DNA of 64,000 bases from Aureispira sp963837355 (lineage in GTDB: Bacteria; Bacteroidota; Bacteroidia; Chitinophagales; Saprospiraceae): assembly GCA_963837355.1 (NCBI GenBank), contig CAWIMY010000007.1:1922001-1986000 (forward strand). The letters run 5' to 3'. The position numbers and the translations under genes are program-made. Positions 23,864 through 33,185 of this stretch are shown here, piece by piece. The notes beneath the pieces were generated by a model. The model did no database searches, was not told the origin of the DNA, and saw only the letters and a program-made list of their open reading frames with translations. Each line of letters begins with the position of its first letter. Within the stretch, counting starts at the first letter, position 1.

Positions 23864-25315
23864 GTGAAAACACCAACACAGCCTGTCAAAAAAGGCGCTC
23901 CTTTAGAAAATCTAGTGATCGAAGAAATGGCCTTTGGCGGCGAAGGCGTGGCCAAAATGCCCACCGAGCAGGGCGATTATATTTTGTTTATCAAAAACAG
24001 CTTGCCGGGGCAAGTGGTGACGGCCAAAGTTATCAAAAAGAAAAAACGCTTTGCCAAATGCAAATTGGTCAAAGTAACCCAGCCCGCCGCAGACGAAGTA
24101 GAGGTGCCTTATCAGGCTATTCCAGGCGCGCCCTTTGCCCGCTTGCCCATCGCCAAACAGGAGCAATACAAAGAAGAATCGACCTTAGAGATGTTCAAGC
24201 GGCTCAGTGGTTTAGAACATATCCGCGAGCAATACGAAGGCTACATCAGTTCGCCCTCAGCTTGGCACTACCGCAATAAAATGGAGTATTCCTTTTCGAC
24301 TTTAGTGTCCGATATAGATACAGGAGAGGAAACCGAGGGCTTTGCGTTGGGATTTAAACGCCGTGGACAGTGGTGGGCCGTCGAGCAGCTCAACGATGAT
24401 TCGGGTTTGTTTGATGCGGATTTTGAAGCCGCAATGCCTCGAATTCGAGCTTTTTGCGAAGAAAGTGGCTTGCCTGCTTGGAATCCTGCCAAAAGCGAAG
24501 GCTTCTTTCGTTTTCTAGTGGTGCGCAAAAGTTATATCCACAACGAGTTGTTGTTTAATTTGGTAACGACCAGCCAACAGTTGGAGGAGTTTGACCGCGA
24601 CGGCTTCGTGAATTTGCTAAAAGATATTTTGGGCGAGCGTCTAGCAGGCGTGATTCAAACCAGCAACGACGAAGTAGGTGACACAGCCAAGCAGCCCGCC
24701 GAAAAATCGACCCTTTGGTATGGAAAATCTAAAATTGTAGAGCGCATCTTGGGCTTGGATTTTGAAATTAGTATGCAAAGCTTTTTTCAAACCAACCCGC
24801 AATGTGCCGAAAAGCTCTACGCCAAGGTTATTGAATACGTGCGGTTGAGCTTGGAAAAAGCTACCGAGCAAGCGGTGGCGATGGATTTATTTTGTGGGAC
24901 AGGAACCATCGCGCAGTTATTGGCCAACGATCCGCATATCGGGAAAGTTATTGGCGTGGACATCGTCCCCCAAGCCATCGAAGATGCTAAAGAAAATGCC
25001 AAGCGCAACGGTATTGAAGGCATTGATTTTTATGCGGCCGATGTGCGCAAATTTTTATACGATTACCCCCAATACAAGGGCAAAATTGGAACGATTGTAC
25101 TCGATCCTCCTCGGGGCGGCATTGTTCCCAAAGCCTTGATTCGCATCATCGAATTGAATGCGCCTTCCATTGTGTATGTGTCTTGTAATCCGTCTACACA
25201 GGCGCGCGATACGCAAACCTTGGTAGAAGCAGGGTACACCTTGCGCCGCTTTAGTTTGGCCGATCAATTTCCGCACACGGCGCATATTGAGAGTATTGCT
25301 TTGTTTGAGAAATAG
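23864..25315 (+). CDS. rlmD: 23S rRNA (uracil-5-)-methyltransferase, RlmD/RumA family
   Basis: 483 residues with GTG start at 23864. N-terminal TRAM-type OB fold (IEEMAFGGEGVAKM to about residue 65), then a linker and a Rossmann SAM domain: AMDLFCGTGTIAQLLA, VDIVPQAIEDAKENAKRNG, LDPPRGG and the catalytic-Cys motif VYVSCNPSTQARD, ending HTAHIESIALFEK. The region that carries the four iron-sulfur cysteines in E. coli RlmD reads here YQAIPGAPFARLPIAKQEQY and has none. It methylates a uridine in 23S rRNA, or possibly tRNA as relatives do. The substrate is not decidable from sequence alone. Confidence 0.88.
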   Translation: MKTPTQPVKKGAPLENLVIEEMAFGGEGVAKMPTEQGDYILFIKNSLPGQVVTAKVIKKKKRFAKCKLVKVTQPAADEVEVPYQAIPGAPFARLPIAKQEQYKEESTLEMFKRLSGLEHIREQYEGYISSPSAWHYRNKMEYSFSTLVSDIDTGEETEGFALGFKRRGQWWAVEQLNDDSGLFDADFEAAMPRIRAFCEESGLPAWNPAKSEGFFRFLVVRKSYIHNELLFNLVTTSQQLEEFDRDGFVNLLKDILGERLAGVIQTSNDEVGDTAKQPAEKSTLWYGKSKIVERILGLDFEISMQSFFQTNPQCAEKLYAKVIEYVRLSLEKATEQAVAMDLFCGTGTIAQLLANDPHIGKVIGVDIVPQAIEDAKENAKRNGIEGIDFYAADVRKFLYDYPQYKGKIGTIVLDPPRGGIVPKALIRIIELNAPSIVYVSCNPSTQARDTQTLVEAGYTLRRFSLADQFPHTAHIESIALFEK

Positions 25316-25343
25316 CCCCTCTTAACCCAGCCCTAAAAGAAAA

Positions 25344-25379
25344 TTGCTCGTTTCGACCCCATAGCGTCGAAACGAGCAA
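25344..25379. terminator. Bidirectional terminator between convergent rlmD-like and FKBP genes
   Basis: TTGCTCGTTTCGAC, an 8-nt loop, GTCGAAACGAGCAA: a perfect 14-bp stem. On the minus strand it is followed by TTTTCTTTT, on the plus strand by AAAAATAAG, so the minus direction is favoured. Confidence 0.85.
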
Positions 25380-25423
25380 AAATAAGCAGTGTATTTATTA
25401 GCACTTATTTGAGAAGCAGTAGA

Positions 25424-25876
25424 TTAGTTCTTCACATCCAAGAGCTCAATATCAAAAATCAATACCGAGTTAGCGGGAATAGAGCGGTTGGCAGTACTAC
25501 CATAGCCCAGCGCTGATGGGATAATCAACTTTCCTTTGCCGCCTACTTTAAAAAATGGAATGCCGTATTGCCAGCCTTTGATAACTCGATCTAACGTAGT
25601 GACAAAAGGGTCGCCGTTGACCGAACTGTCAAACTCATTGCCGTTGGCCAATCGACCCGTGTAATGCACGGTGACTTCGCTGTACACGCCCGCAGGTTGT
25701 GCGCCTATGCCTTCGCGTTCAATCACATAGTATAAGCCCTCAGGCCCTTCTTGGGCATCGAGGTTGTTGTTTTCAATATAACCTTGTATCAATTCTTCTT
25801 CAGAAACATTCTCCTTGGCACAAGCCGAAAAGAGGAACAAAGAAAGTGCTAGAAAAAAAAGGCAGGTATTTTTCAT
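25424..25876 (-). CDS. FKBP-type peptidyl-prolyl isomerase lipoprotein
   Basis: 150 residues. Lipoprotein signal MKNTCLFFLALSLFLFSAC with Cys19 lipidated. The FKBP domain fills the rest: VTVHYTGRLANGNEFDSS, then TLDRVIKGWQYGIPFFKVGG, then IPSALGYGSTANRSIPANSV and FDIELLDV. This is the classic drug-binding fold, so a periplasmic or membrane-tethered folding helper. It lies 24 bp before the pseudouridine synthase stop, in the same direction and downstream of it, so the two may share a transcript. Confidence 0.92.
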   Translation of the reverse strand: MKNTCLFFLALSLFLFSACAKENVSEEELIQGYIENNNLDAQEGPEGLYYVIEREGIGAQPAGVYSEVTVHYTGRLANGNEFDSSVNGDPFVTTLDRVIKGWQYGIPFFKVGGKGKLIIPSALGYGSTANRSIPANSVLIFDIELLDVKN

Positions 25877-25900
25877 AAAATAGAGCTTGTGAAAACGAAT

Positions 25901-26929
25901 TTATTTTAATTTTAAACGCCCGTGGGTATAATTACGCCAGCGGGTAAGGACTTCTTCAAAATCATTGGGTAAGTCGGATTCTAAGAAGATGAATTCTCCT
26001 GTAGTGGGATGCACCAAGCCAATACTTTTGGCATGTAGTGCTTGTCGAGGCAATAATTTGAAATTGTTCAAGACAAAATGCTTGTATTTGCTGAATACGG
26101 TTCCCTTGACAATGCGGTCGCCGCCATACTGTGGATCACCAAATAAGGGGTGCCCAATATGCTGAAAATGTACGCGAATTTGGTGGGTTCTTCCCGTTTC
26201 CAATCGACATTCTACCAAGGTTACATAACCAAACCGTTCCACTACTTTATAATGGGTAACAGCGTGCTTGCCGCGTTCCGCGTCTGGATAAACCGCGCGC
26301 AACTTGCGGTGGCGGGGGTGGCGGTCAATGTGGCCTGTAATGGTACCTTCATCCTGATCCAAATCGCCCCATACCAAGGCATAGTAACGGCGCTGTATGC
26401 TGTGCTCAAAAAATTGCTTGCCAATGTGCGACATTGCTTCTTCGTTCTTGGCTACAATCATTAAGCCAGTTGTATTCTTATCAATACGGTGAACGATGCC
26501 AGGGCGCTCGTTATCTTTGGTGATGGGCAGACCTTGCAAGTAATGCACCAAGCCATTGACCAACGTACCATCGGCATTGCCAATACCAGGGTGAACTACC
26601 AAGCCCGCAGGCTTGTGTAGAATGAGGAAATCGTCGTCCTCGTAGCGAATGTCCAATTCCATTTCTTCAGGGGCAGGGCCACCTTCCGTTTTTTGGCGCT
26701 TCCAACGCACTTTGATTTCTTGTCCAGGCTTGACACGGTGGTTGGTTTTGATGTTCTTATCATCAACCAATACCCAGCCTTCCTCAATCGCCTTTTGAAC
26801 ACGGTTCCGCGTTACATTTTCTAGGCGATTCATCAAAAATTTATCTAAGCGCAAGGGCTCTTGATTGGGGTCTGCTACAAAAGTCTGTAGCAAGTAGACC
26901 TCATTGTCTATTATTTTTTCTTCTTTCAT
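25901..26929 (-). CDS. rluD: Ribosomal large-subunit pseudouridine synthase, RluD type
   Basis: 342 residues from ATG 26929 (MKEEKIIDNEVYLL); the frame reaches 27133, but the extra residues are not family-like and cross the promoter. An S4 RNA-binding domain covers residues 20-85 (RLDKFLMNRLENVTRNRVQK). The catalytic domain has PAGLVVHPG, the catalytic Asp in GIVHRIDKNTTGLMIVAK, and LETGRTHQIRVHF. It isomerises uridines in the helix 69 region of 23S rRNA in the E. coli relative. Confidence 0.92.
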   Translation of the reverse strand: MKEEKIIDNEVYLLQTFVADPNQEPLRLDKFLMNRLENVTRNRVQKAIEEGWVLVDDKNIKTNHRVKPGQEIKVRWKRQKTEGGPAPEEMELDIRYEDDDFLILHKPAGLVVHPGIGNADGTLVNGLVHYLQGLPITKDNERPGIVHRIDKNTTGLMIVAKNEEAMSHIGKQFFEHSIQRRYYALVWGDLDQDEGTITGHIDRHPRHRKLRAVYPDAERGKHAVTHYKVVERFGYVTLVECRLETGRTHQIRVHFQHIGHPLFGDPQYGGDRIVKGTVFSKYKHFVLNNFKLLPRQALHAKSIGLVHPTTGEFIFLESDLPNDFEEVLTRWRNYTHGRLKLK

Positions 26930-26936
26930 AATCTTG

Positions 26937-26944
26937 CAAAGGTA
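26937..26944 (-). promoter_or_regulatory. -10 box of the rluD-like gene
   Basis: Minus strand TACCTTTG, matching TAnnTTTG, 7 bp upstream of the ATG. Such a short distance means the transcript is nearly leaderless. No clear TTG box at the matching distance. Confidence 0.45.
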
Positions 26945-27095
26945 CGTAAATTCTAAGATAACCGAGGGAGATGGAGGGGCTATTGTGGGGAACGAGTAGA
27001 ATAAGCCTACCTCTATACTAGGAATTGTCGGCAATTTCCAACAAAAAAATAGCGATTTTGTTGGTAGAATGGAGGCGCAATATCGCTCAATCTTA

Positions 27096-27125
27096 TTGCC
27101 AAAGCCAGAAAAAAGCGTATCTTTA
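27096..27125 (+). promoter_or_regulatory. Promoter of the peptide deformylase gene
   Basis: TTG (27096-27098), exactly 19 nt, TATCTTTA (27118-27125), one mismatch from the Bacteroidota consensus TAnnTTTG. It lies about 78 bp upstream of the deformylase start. Confidence 0.6.
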
Positions 27126-27202
27126 CCAGCCATTTGGGACAGAAAAAAGTGGATGCTTTTTTTGTCTATCGCTAATCATTGAAGTCGTAGTATAAATAAG
27201 AA

Positions 27203-27778
27203 ATGAAATTACCAATATATGCCTACGGGCACCCGATTCTAAGAAAAGAAACCGTAGAGATTGACGAGCAGTACACTGATTTATCGACGTTGTTAGACGA
27301 TATGTTTGAGACCATGTACCATACCAAGGGCATGGGCTTGGCTGCCCCTCAAATTGGGCGCAACATTCGGTTGTTTATCGTTGATACGGAACAATTGGAC
27401 ACCGAAGATCGCGATGAGGAAGCCAGCGAATTTATTCGAGAAGTCTTTATCAACCCCATTATTGTCGATGAATCAGGCAAGCGTTGGGAGTACGAAGAAG
27501 GCTGTTTGAGTATTCCCGATATTCGAGGCAATGTTTCTCGCCCTCCCAAAGTGCAGGTGGAATATTACGATGCGAACTTTGAGCTGCAAGACCGTATTTT
27601 TGATGGCATTACCGCCCGCGTCATCCAACATGAGTACGACCATTTAGAAGGCGTATTGTTTGTCGATTTATTGAAGCCGCTCAAAAAGCGTTTCGTTCAA
27701 AAACGCTTAGATAAAATTAAAACAGGCAGAATTGAGGCAGACTACAAATTGATTTATGCCAATAAAAAAGGCCGCTAG
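27203..27778 (+). CDS. def: Peptide deformylase
   Basis: 191 residues. Removes the formyl group from the N-terminal Met of new proteins, in the cytoplasm. All three family motifs are present: GMGLAAPQIG (motif 1), EEGCLSIPDI (motif 2, metal Cys) and QHEYDHLEGVLF (motif 3, two metal His and catalytic Glu). Length and spacing are those of type I enzymes. It diverges from the rluD-like gene and has its own promoter. Confidence 0.96.
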   Translation: MKLPIYAYGHPILRKETVEIDEQYTDLSTLLDDMFETMYHTKGMGLAAPQIGRNIRLFIVDTEQLDTEDRDEEASEFIREVFINPIIVDESGKRWEYEEGCLSIPDIRGNVSRPPKVQVEYYDANFELQDRIFDGITARVIQHEYDHLEGVLFVDLLKPLKKRFVQKRLDKIKTGRIEADYKLIYANKKGR

Positions 27779-27962
27779 GCGTGCTGGTATTCTGTTAGCA
27801 GAATATTAAAATACAGAGCGGAGCACTGCTTTGTCGGGACAAATTTTTAGTTTGGGGAAGTAGGCAACTATAAGCCCCATTTTTTTGGTGGTAGGCCAAC
27901 GTGCTGCTGCTTTGCCAGCGATAACTTTTTCTTCTTTTCCATTCTTATTAGCACTGCTTCTT

Positions 27963-28631
27963 ATGAAATGTACAGCCCTATCTTTAATGCTTCTCCTAGG
28001 AGTTCTCGTTTCTAGCTTTGCGCCAACAGAAAATGCCCCTGCGGTTAAGTTGGCCTTGCTCAAGTACAATGGTGGAGGCGATTGGTACTCTAATCCAACG
28101 GCGCTGCCCAATTTGGCTAAGTTTTGCAACAAAGAACTGCATACCAATATTGATCCCAATTACGAAACCATTGAAGTAGGGAGCGCCGAGATTTTTAACC
28201 ACGCTTATGTCCACATGACAGGCCACGGCAATGTAGTTTTTTCGGCTGCGGAGGCAGAGAATTTGCGCTTGTATTTATTGTCGGGCGGCTTTTTGCACAT
28301 TGACGATAATTACGGCATGGATCCTTTTGTGCGCGTTGCGATGAAGCAAGTTTTTCCCGATGTCGAATGGGTAGAATTGCCTTTCACCCACGAGATTTAT
28401 CACAAAGAATACGATTTCAAGACAGGGATTCCAAAGATTCATAAGCACGATGGCAAGCCCGCACAAGGGTTTGGGCTGCTCTGGGAAGGCCGCGTCGTCT
28501 GCTACTACAGCTATGAAACGGATTTGGGCGATGGCTGGGAAGACCAAGAGGTACACAACGATACCGAAGAGATGCGGACGCAAGCGTTGCGCATGGGTGC
28601 CAATATTGTTCAATATGCGTTTGAACATTAA
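27963..28631 (+). CDS. DUF4159-domain exported protein
   Basis: 222 residues from ATG 27963 (MKCTALSLMLLLGVLVSSFA, a signal peptide); an earlier in-frame start would put a second hydrophobic stretch in front. The mature part is a DUF4159 domain: LALLKYNGGGDWYSNPTALP, HVHMTGHG, LSGGFLHIDDNYGMDPF and VFPDVEWVELPFTHEIYH. In Bacteroidota such genes often sit with MoxR/BatA-type membrane genes, none of which is here. Function unknown. The next, broken gene starts inside its last codons. Confidence 0.8.
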   Translation: MKCTALSLMLLLGVLVSSFAPTENAPAVKLALLKYNGGGDWYSNPTALPNLAKFCNKELHTNIDPNYETIEVGSAEIFNHAYVHMTGHGNVVFSAAEAENLRLYLLSGGFLHIDDNYGMDPFVRVAMKQVFPDVEWVELPFTHEIYHKEYDFKTGIPKIHKHDGKPAQGFGLLWEGRVVCYYSYETDLGDGWEDQEVHNDTEEMRTQALRMGANIVQYAFEH

Positions 28632-29177
28632 GCAACAGCTTATTCTGTGGAATTTGGTGAGTGGTCTGTGTTTGCTAGGAAATACCTTCCTTTACGGACA
28701 GCGTGCCACCTACCGAGAAATTATCAAGATCTTTGAAGGCAGTTTAGACTCGACAGAGCAACTACGAACCTGTTTACCACAATAGTGTATTGCTCAAGTT
28801 TTTAGAAGAGGAGCGTTTACAGACCTTAATAGAAGACGTAGGGACAATAGATTCTTTAGGCTTATCCTAGTTATTTGGAGCAAGTAGAGCTAATAGAAAA
28901 AATTACTTTAGAAGAAGCTTCTTTTCTTTACGAACGACATAAAAAGCAGTTGTTGCAACTGGACTACCAACCGTTGCCTATTCAAATAACGAAAAAAAAA
29001 GTGTACAATTCTATCTACTTTTTGTCCACGCCCTTAATTTCTACAGACAGAAAAACAGCTATATTTTTGGCCGATTATCAATGTGGCGTACTCTGTGGTT
29101 CGACGATTTACTATGTGTATCAAAAAGACGCACAGGGATGGCAAGAATCTAAGAAAGCCGTATTATCTATTTACTAA
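28615..29177 (+). pseudogene. Secreted protein gene with two frameshifts
   Basis: ATG 28615 opens a signal peptide (LILWNLVSGLCLLGNTFLYG) overlapping the end of the DUF4159 gene. At about 28758 the protein continues in the next frame (NYEPVYHNSVLLKFLEEERL), and at about 28865 it moves again into a frame reading SYLEQVELIEKI and ending CGSTIYYVYQK, then KKAVLSIY at 29177. Put together, it is one exported protein of roughly 185 residues with a C-terminal part like proteins carrying an ADYxCGxLCGS stretch. Two independent shifts make real decay more likely than sequencing error. Confidence 0.65.
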
Positions 29178-29203
29178 ATTGTCTTAGTCACAAAAATATT
29201 TTA

Positions 29204-29238
29204 CACAAAAAAAGACCTGCTCCATCGGAGCAGGTCTT
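29204..29238 (-). terminator. Terminator of the OmpA-family gene
   Basis: AAGACCTGCTCC, loop of 3, GGAGCAGGTCTT: a perfect 12-bp stem, followed on the minus strand by TTTTTTT. It lies 28 bp past the stop codon. Confidence 0.9.
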
Positions 29239-29265
29239 CGTAGTTTATAGGGGGATGGCAACTGC

Positions 29266-30465
29266 TTAACCGTTGCTATCAATATCCGTAATAATAATCT
29301 CTACACGCTGGTTGCGGCGACGGCCTGCGGGCGTTTCGTTGTCACTAATAGGTTGGCGTTTGCCATATCCTTTGAAACCCATGCGGGTGCCATCAATGCC
29401 GCGTTGGCGTAAATATCCAACAACATTTTTGGCGCGCTGTGTCGATAGGCGGTCGCAATATTCCTCAGGCGGCAGGCCATTGGTATGACCACCGACTTCT
29501 AGGGAAACGCTGGGGTTGTCCTTCAAAAACTCATAGAGGTCGATTAGGACGCGCTCCGCATTTCTAGTAATCGAGGCAGAATCAGCTTGGAAGTACAGGT
29601 TCTCTAAGCGAAATTTGTCCCCTACTTTCATCTTTTTAGCATCTATGGTTGTAAGATCAAAGTTGCCTTTGTCTTTGGAGACAATATCTTTTGCTGAGGT
29701 ATTGGGCGCTACTTTAGGTTTTGTAGTAGGATCTGTTTTGGGTGTAAAAGGATCGGGATTTTTAATAGGATCTTTTGGATCTACTTTATTAGGATCAGTG
29801 ATGGCTAACGGCTCATCAGTTGGAATTTCGCAAGAAAAAATCTCTGAAGCATTATCAATCAGCACATTTCCATTATATGGCGCTAAGGTAGGGGTCATAT
29901 AATAGGCCTCGATAATGAAGTAGGTATAATCTGCATTTTTTGCGGTAAACTCAAAGTTGTACAACCGCCAATCGTAGTGGTTGATAGCTTCGGGCACTTC
30001 GCCGAGCAATTCTGCGCGGTCACAAGCGCTGTTGCCGCCCCAAATTCTTAGCACCATGCCTTCTTTGAAGTTGGTGGGGCGCGTTTGGTTCTTGCGTGTC
30101 GGACTCAGGTAAATCGGTGATTTACAAGCCTGAATAGAAAATTTGTAGCAGGTGCCTTTGGCGATGGGGTCGGTTAGACGCTGTGCTACTCCTTCCCATG
30201 TATTGTTATCGCGGCCCACTAGCCCCACATAGGTGCGGCCGTTCTTGGCAGGGCGCGTCACATTAAAACCACCATAAGGCTGAATATCTGGAGGCGATTC
30301 TTGTGGTGCCCCACAATCCATCCAAGCGCGCGGCATACGTCCAGGGCCAGGTAGATCCTCAAAGGAAGGATTCTCCAAATAGATGACTTGCGTCTCTTGC
30401 GCCATCAAAAAAGAGCTAGAAAAAAATGCTAGCAGGGTACAGAAAAAGAAAACATATCGATACAT
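29266..30465 (-). CDS. Outer-membrane OmpA-family protein with N-terminal binding-like domain
   Basis: 399 residues. Signal peptide ending at FLMAQ (residues 1-22). Residues 25-215 form a beta-rich domain starting LENPSFEDLPGPGRMPRAW, the pattern of exported galactose-binding-like modules, with several Cys. A Pro/Asp/Lys linker (ITDPNKVDPKDPIKNPDP) follows. The C-terminal OmpA domain (about 290-399) shows LYFQADSASI, EVGGHTNG and LSTQRAKNVVGYL, then GKRQPISDNET and RRRNQRVEI, the peptidoglycan-binding signature. It probably anchors the outer membrane or a surface complex to peptidoglycan. Confidence 0.88.
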   Translation of the reverse strand: MYRYVFFFCTLLAFFSSSFLMAQETQVIYLENPSFEDLPGPGRMPRAWMDCGAPQESPPDIQPYGGFNVTRPAKNGRTYVGLVGRDNNTWEGVAQRLTDPIAKGTCYKFSIQACKSPIYLSPTRKNQTRPTNFKEGMVLRIWGGNSACDRAELLGEVPEAINHYDWRLYNFEFTAKNADYTYFIIEAYYMTPTLAPYNGNVLIDNASEIFSCEIPTDEPLAITDPNKVDPKDPIKNPDPFTPKTDPTTKPKVAPNTSAKDIVSKDKGNFDLTTIDAKKMKVGDKFRLENLYFQADSASITRNAERVLIDLYEFLKDNPSVSLEVGGHTNGLPPEEYCDRLSTQRAKNVVGYLRQRGIDGTRMGFKGYGKRQPISDNETPAGRRRNQRVEIIITDIDSNG

Positions 30466-30924
30466 AAATCAAGGTAAAGTTAGCGTGTAGGAATAAGTTA
30501 GAGTAAGCCATTCACCTGTTTGCAAAAGTAACACTCACAAGCAAATAACCCCTATGCAGCAGTAAAAGGCTTAAAATTATGCCAAAGTAAACAACTTTGA
30601 GAAACTGTTTGGAGAATAAACACCAAGCAACAATCAAGGTTGTTAAGCTACCGCTATATTCTTGTCATACAGAAATGACGACAACCGTATAAAAAACGTT
30701 TAGAGTGCAATAATAAGAAATGCAACGCTATCCATAGAATTCTTAACACTAATTAAAGGTAGAATTGACTCGGAAGAGGAAAACAGGTCTTAAAAGCAGC
30801 CCTGTATTTTTGTGCACGACAAAAATTGCTTCCTCATAGCGTCCTTCTTATCAAAAAACTTTACTAAACTTGCTTTGTTCTTTTAGCTATCTTCTTCACG
30901 TGCTTAAACCGTAGTTATATTAGT
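30466..30924. other. Divergent intergenic region upstream of the OmpA and aspartate kinase genes
   Basis: 459 bp containing both promoters. No gene, repeat or strong hairpin is visible. The A/T content rises in the middle. Confidence 0.5.
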
Positions 30925-32199
30925 ATGCAGGTATTCAAATTTGGAGGGGCATCCATCAAAAACGCCGCTGCCATCAAAAATGTTGTCGCGATTATTCAAC
31001 AACACCAACAGACGCGCTTGGTGGTAGTTATTTCTGCCGCAGGCAAAACTACTAATGCTATGGAAGGCATTTTGCAAGCCTATTGGGAGCGGCAATCGGA
31101 GTTGGTGCAAGAACGCCTACAAGTGGTGCGCGCGCAACATGAACAACTCGTCCAAGACTTATTTGAGGAGCCGCCCGCTGATTTACAAGATGAGCTCAAC
31201 GACATTTTTGTAGATTTGGAGTGGATTTTAGAAGAAGCGCCGCAGGATACTTACGATTATCTGTACGATCAAATTGTGGGGACAGGCGAATTGTTATCTA
31301 CCAATATTGTCGCCGCTTATTTGCAAGCGCAAGGTATTGCAGCGACTTGGCTGGATGTGCGGGATTGTTTGTTAACAGACAATACTTATCGCGAAGCAGA
31401 CGTGCAGTGGGAAGCCACCGAACAAGCGATTCAGGAACGGGTACTGCCTTTGTTAGAGGAGGGCTTGGTTGTAACACAAGGATTTTTGGGGGGAACAACG
31501 GAGAACTTTACGACAACTTTGGGGCGCGAAGGCTCCGATTATACGGCCGCTATTTTTTCTTACTGCTTGAATGCCGAATCCATGTCGATCTGGAAAGATG
31601 TACCAGGGGTACTAACGGCTGATCCTCGGTTGTTTGAGGCACCCACTTTATTAAAAAACTTATCCTACAAAGAGGCCATTGAGATGACCTATTATGGCGC
31701 ACAGGTTATTCACCCCAAGACCATCCGCCCTTTACAGAATAAAAGTATTCCTTTGCACGTTAAGTCTTTTGTAGACCCAACAGGAACGGGAACGACAATT
31801 GCCACCAATGATGCGCAGGCATATCCGCCCATGTTGGTTGTCAAGCAGCAGCAAGTCTTGTTGAGAATGGCTTCTAAAGATTTTTACTTTGTAGACGAAG
31901 CTAAATTTGCGCGCTTATTTGATGCGCTGTCGAGGCACCGTATCAAGGTAAATATGACTCAAAATACAGCCTTGGCTTTTTCTGTCTGTGTGAACAATGA
32001 CCCTGTGCGCTTGGTCGCTTTGCTCCAAGAATTGGACGCGCAATACCGCATTACCAAAGTAGAGGGGCTCAAATTAGTCACCATTCGACACACTACGGAG
32101 GACTTGCTAGAGCGCATGACAGAGGGACGTACCCTACTGTTAGAAGAGCGCATCGGCAACACTTGCCAATTATTATTAAAAGAACAAGAAGTGTTGTAG
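30925..32199 (+). CDS. lysC: Aspartate kinase
   Basis: 424 residues. Phosphorylates aspartate, the first step to lysine, threonine and methionine. The kinase domain starts MQVFKFGGASIKNAAAIKNV and includes VVVISAAGKTTNAMEG, TTTLGREGSDYTAAI and SIWKDVPGVLTADPRL. The C-terminal 120 residues are two ACT-like regulatory units (RMASKDFYFVDEAKFARL and beyond). No homoserine dehydrogenase fusion. Monocistronic, with none of the other pathway genes near. Confidence 0.92.
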   Translation: MQVFKFGGASIKNAAAIKNVVAIIQQHQQTRLVVVISAAGKTTNAMEGILQAYWERQSELVQERLQVVRAQHEQLVQDLFEEPPADLQDELNDIFVDLEWILEEAPQDTYDYLYDQIVGTGELLSTNIVAAYLQAQGIAATWLDVRDCLLTDNTYREADVQWEATEQAIQERVLPLLEEGLVVTQGFLGGTTENFTTTLGREGSDYTAAIFSYCLNAESMSIWKDVPGVLTADPRLFEAPTLLKNLSYKEAIEMTYYGAQVIHPKTIRPLQNKSIPLHVKSFVDPTGTGTTIATNDAQAYPPMLVVKQQQVLLRMASKDFYFVDEAKFARLFDALSRHRIKVNMTQNTALAFSVCVNNDPVRLVALLQELDAQYRITKVEGLKLVTIRHTTEDLLERMTEGRTLLLEERIGNTCQLLLKEQEVL

Positions 32200-32293
32200 C
32201 AAAAACGGAACTGTTTTTGACTATTTAAGCTTATTCACTACAACTATTCATTTTAGTACGCTGCGGCTAAGTAGCACTATAACCTATCCAACA

Positions 32294-33022
32294 ATGATAA
32301 AACAACTCTGCTTTACGTTTGCACTTCTTTTATTAGCAACTACACAAAATTTATTCGCTCAAGGGGACAAGACATTGGTCAAAACAATGGACCCCAAAGG
32401 AACGTCTATGATTGCCTTTGACTTCAGAAATTTGGGCGTGGAAGCAGCGCCGTGGGATGAAGGCTTTATTCGCGTGGAGCTAGAAATTACAGCGAATTTT
32501 CCAGAAGCAGTCTTGGCACAACTGATCAAAGCAGGGCGTTATACCTTGACCCCTAGTATTGATGGGGAAGTGTTCAAAGTGCAGGCCAATAACTTAGACA
32601 AAACGGTTACCATTGGAGGAAAAGACTTGGATGATCAGGTGCGTATTTTTATCAAAACACCTGGCTATTACGCGGTGTCGGACGATGGAATGTTGCAAAA
32701 GAACTTTACAGGTAAGCAAGTAGAAATGTTTGTAGAGCGTTCTGCTAACAAGGAAGAAGCGGCGACTATTATTCAGAAATTGCGTCAAATTAAGGACGAA
32801 GTATACATCCAGTACAAATTTGTCTATAAAGACGGCGATGCCAAAGATGCCGCTAAACCTGCTGCCCGCAGTAGCAAAAAAGAGTCGCGTACTGCCGCTG
32901 GAATGAACGACACCCGTTCTAAATTAGAAGATCGCTCTATTCCCAAAGATGCTAGCTTAAAAGAAGTACAGGCGCGTTATGGCGACATTATTATTGATGG
33001 CGCGGCTTTGGACATGGATTAA
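32294..33022 (+). CDS. Secreted protein, paralogue of 36193-36801
   Basis: 242 residues. Signal peptide ending NLFAQ (residue 23). The mature part aligns without gaps for about 130 residues with the product of 36193-36801: DKTLVKT, PWDEGFIRVELEI, NFPEAVLAQLIKAGRYTL, KTVTIGGKDL and KTPGYYAVSDDGML. The pattern of short strands resembles exported DUF4097-like beta proteins, but I do not claim that. Its C terminus carries an extra Lys/Ala/Ser-rich stretch absent from the paralogue. Two astacin genes lie between the paralogues. Confidence 0.65.
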   Translation: MIKQLCFTFALLLLATTQNLFAQGDKTLVKTMDPKGTSMIAFDFRNLGVEAAPWDEGFIRVELEITANFPEAVLAQLIKAGRYTLTPSIDGEVFKVQANNLDKTVTIGGKDLDDQVRIFIKTPGYYAVSDDGMLQKNFTGKQVEMFVERSANKEEAATIIQKLRQIKDEVYIQYKFVYKDGDAKDAAKPAARSSKKESRTAAGMNDTRSKLEDRSIPKDASLKEVQARYGDIIIDGAALDMD

Positions 33023-33050
33023 CTTTTAGCCATAGCCCTATTAAATTGAA

Positions 33051-33085
33051 AATAGCTTATTCTACACGAAGTAGAATAAGCTATT
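33051..33085. terminator. Strong bidirectional hairpin between the secreted protein and astacin A
   Basis: AATAGCTTATTCTAC, ACGAA, GTAGAATAAGCTATT: a perfect 15-bp stem with T-rich flanks on both strands, between convergent genes. Confidence 0.85.
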
Positions 33086-33185
33086 GTTTGTTACCGTGTA
33101 CTGGATCAATAGAACAAATTATAAGTGTTGTAATAAAGGGGCTGCCGTTTAGCTGTTAACGGAAATTTGAGCTGTACGGTTTCCC

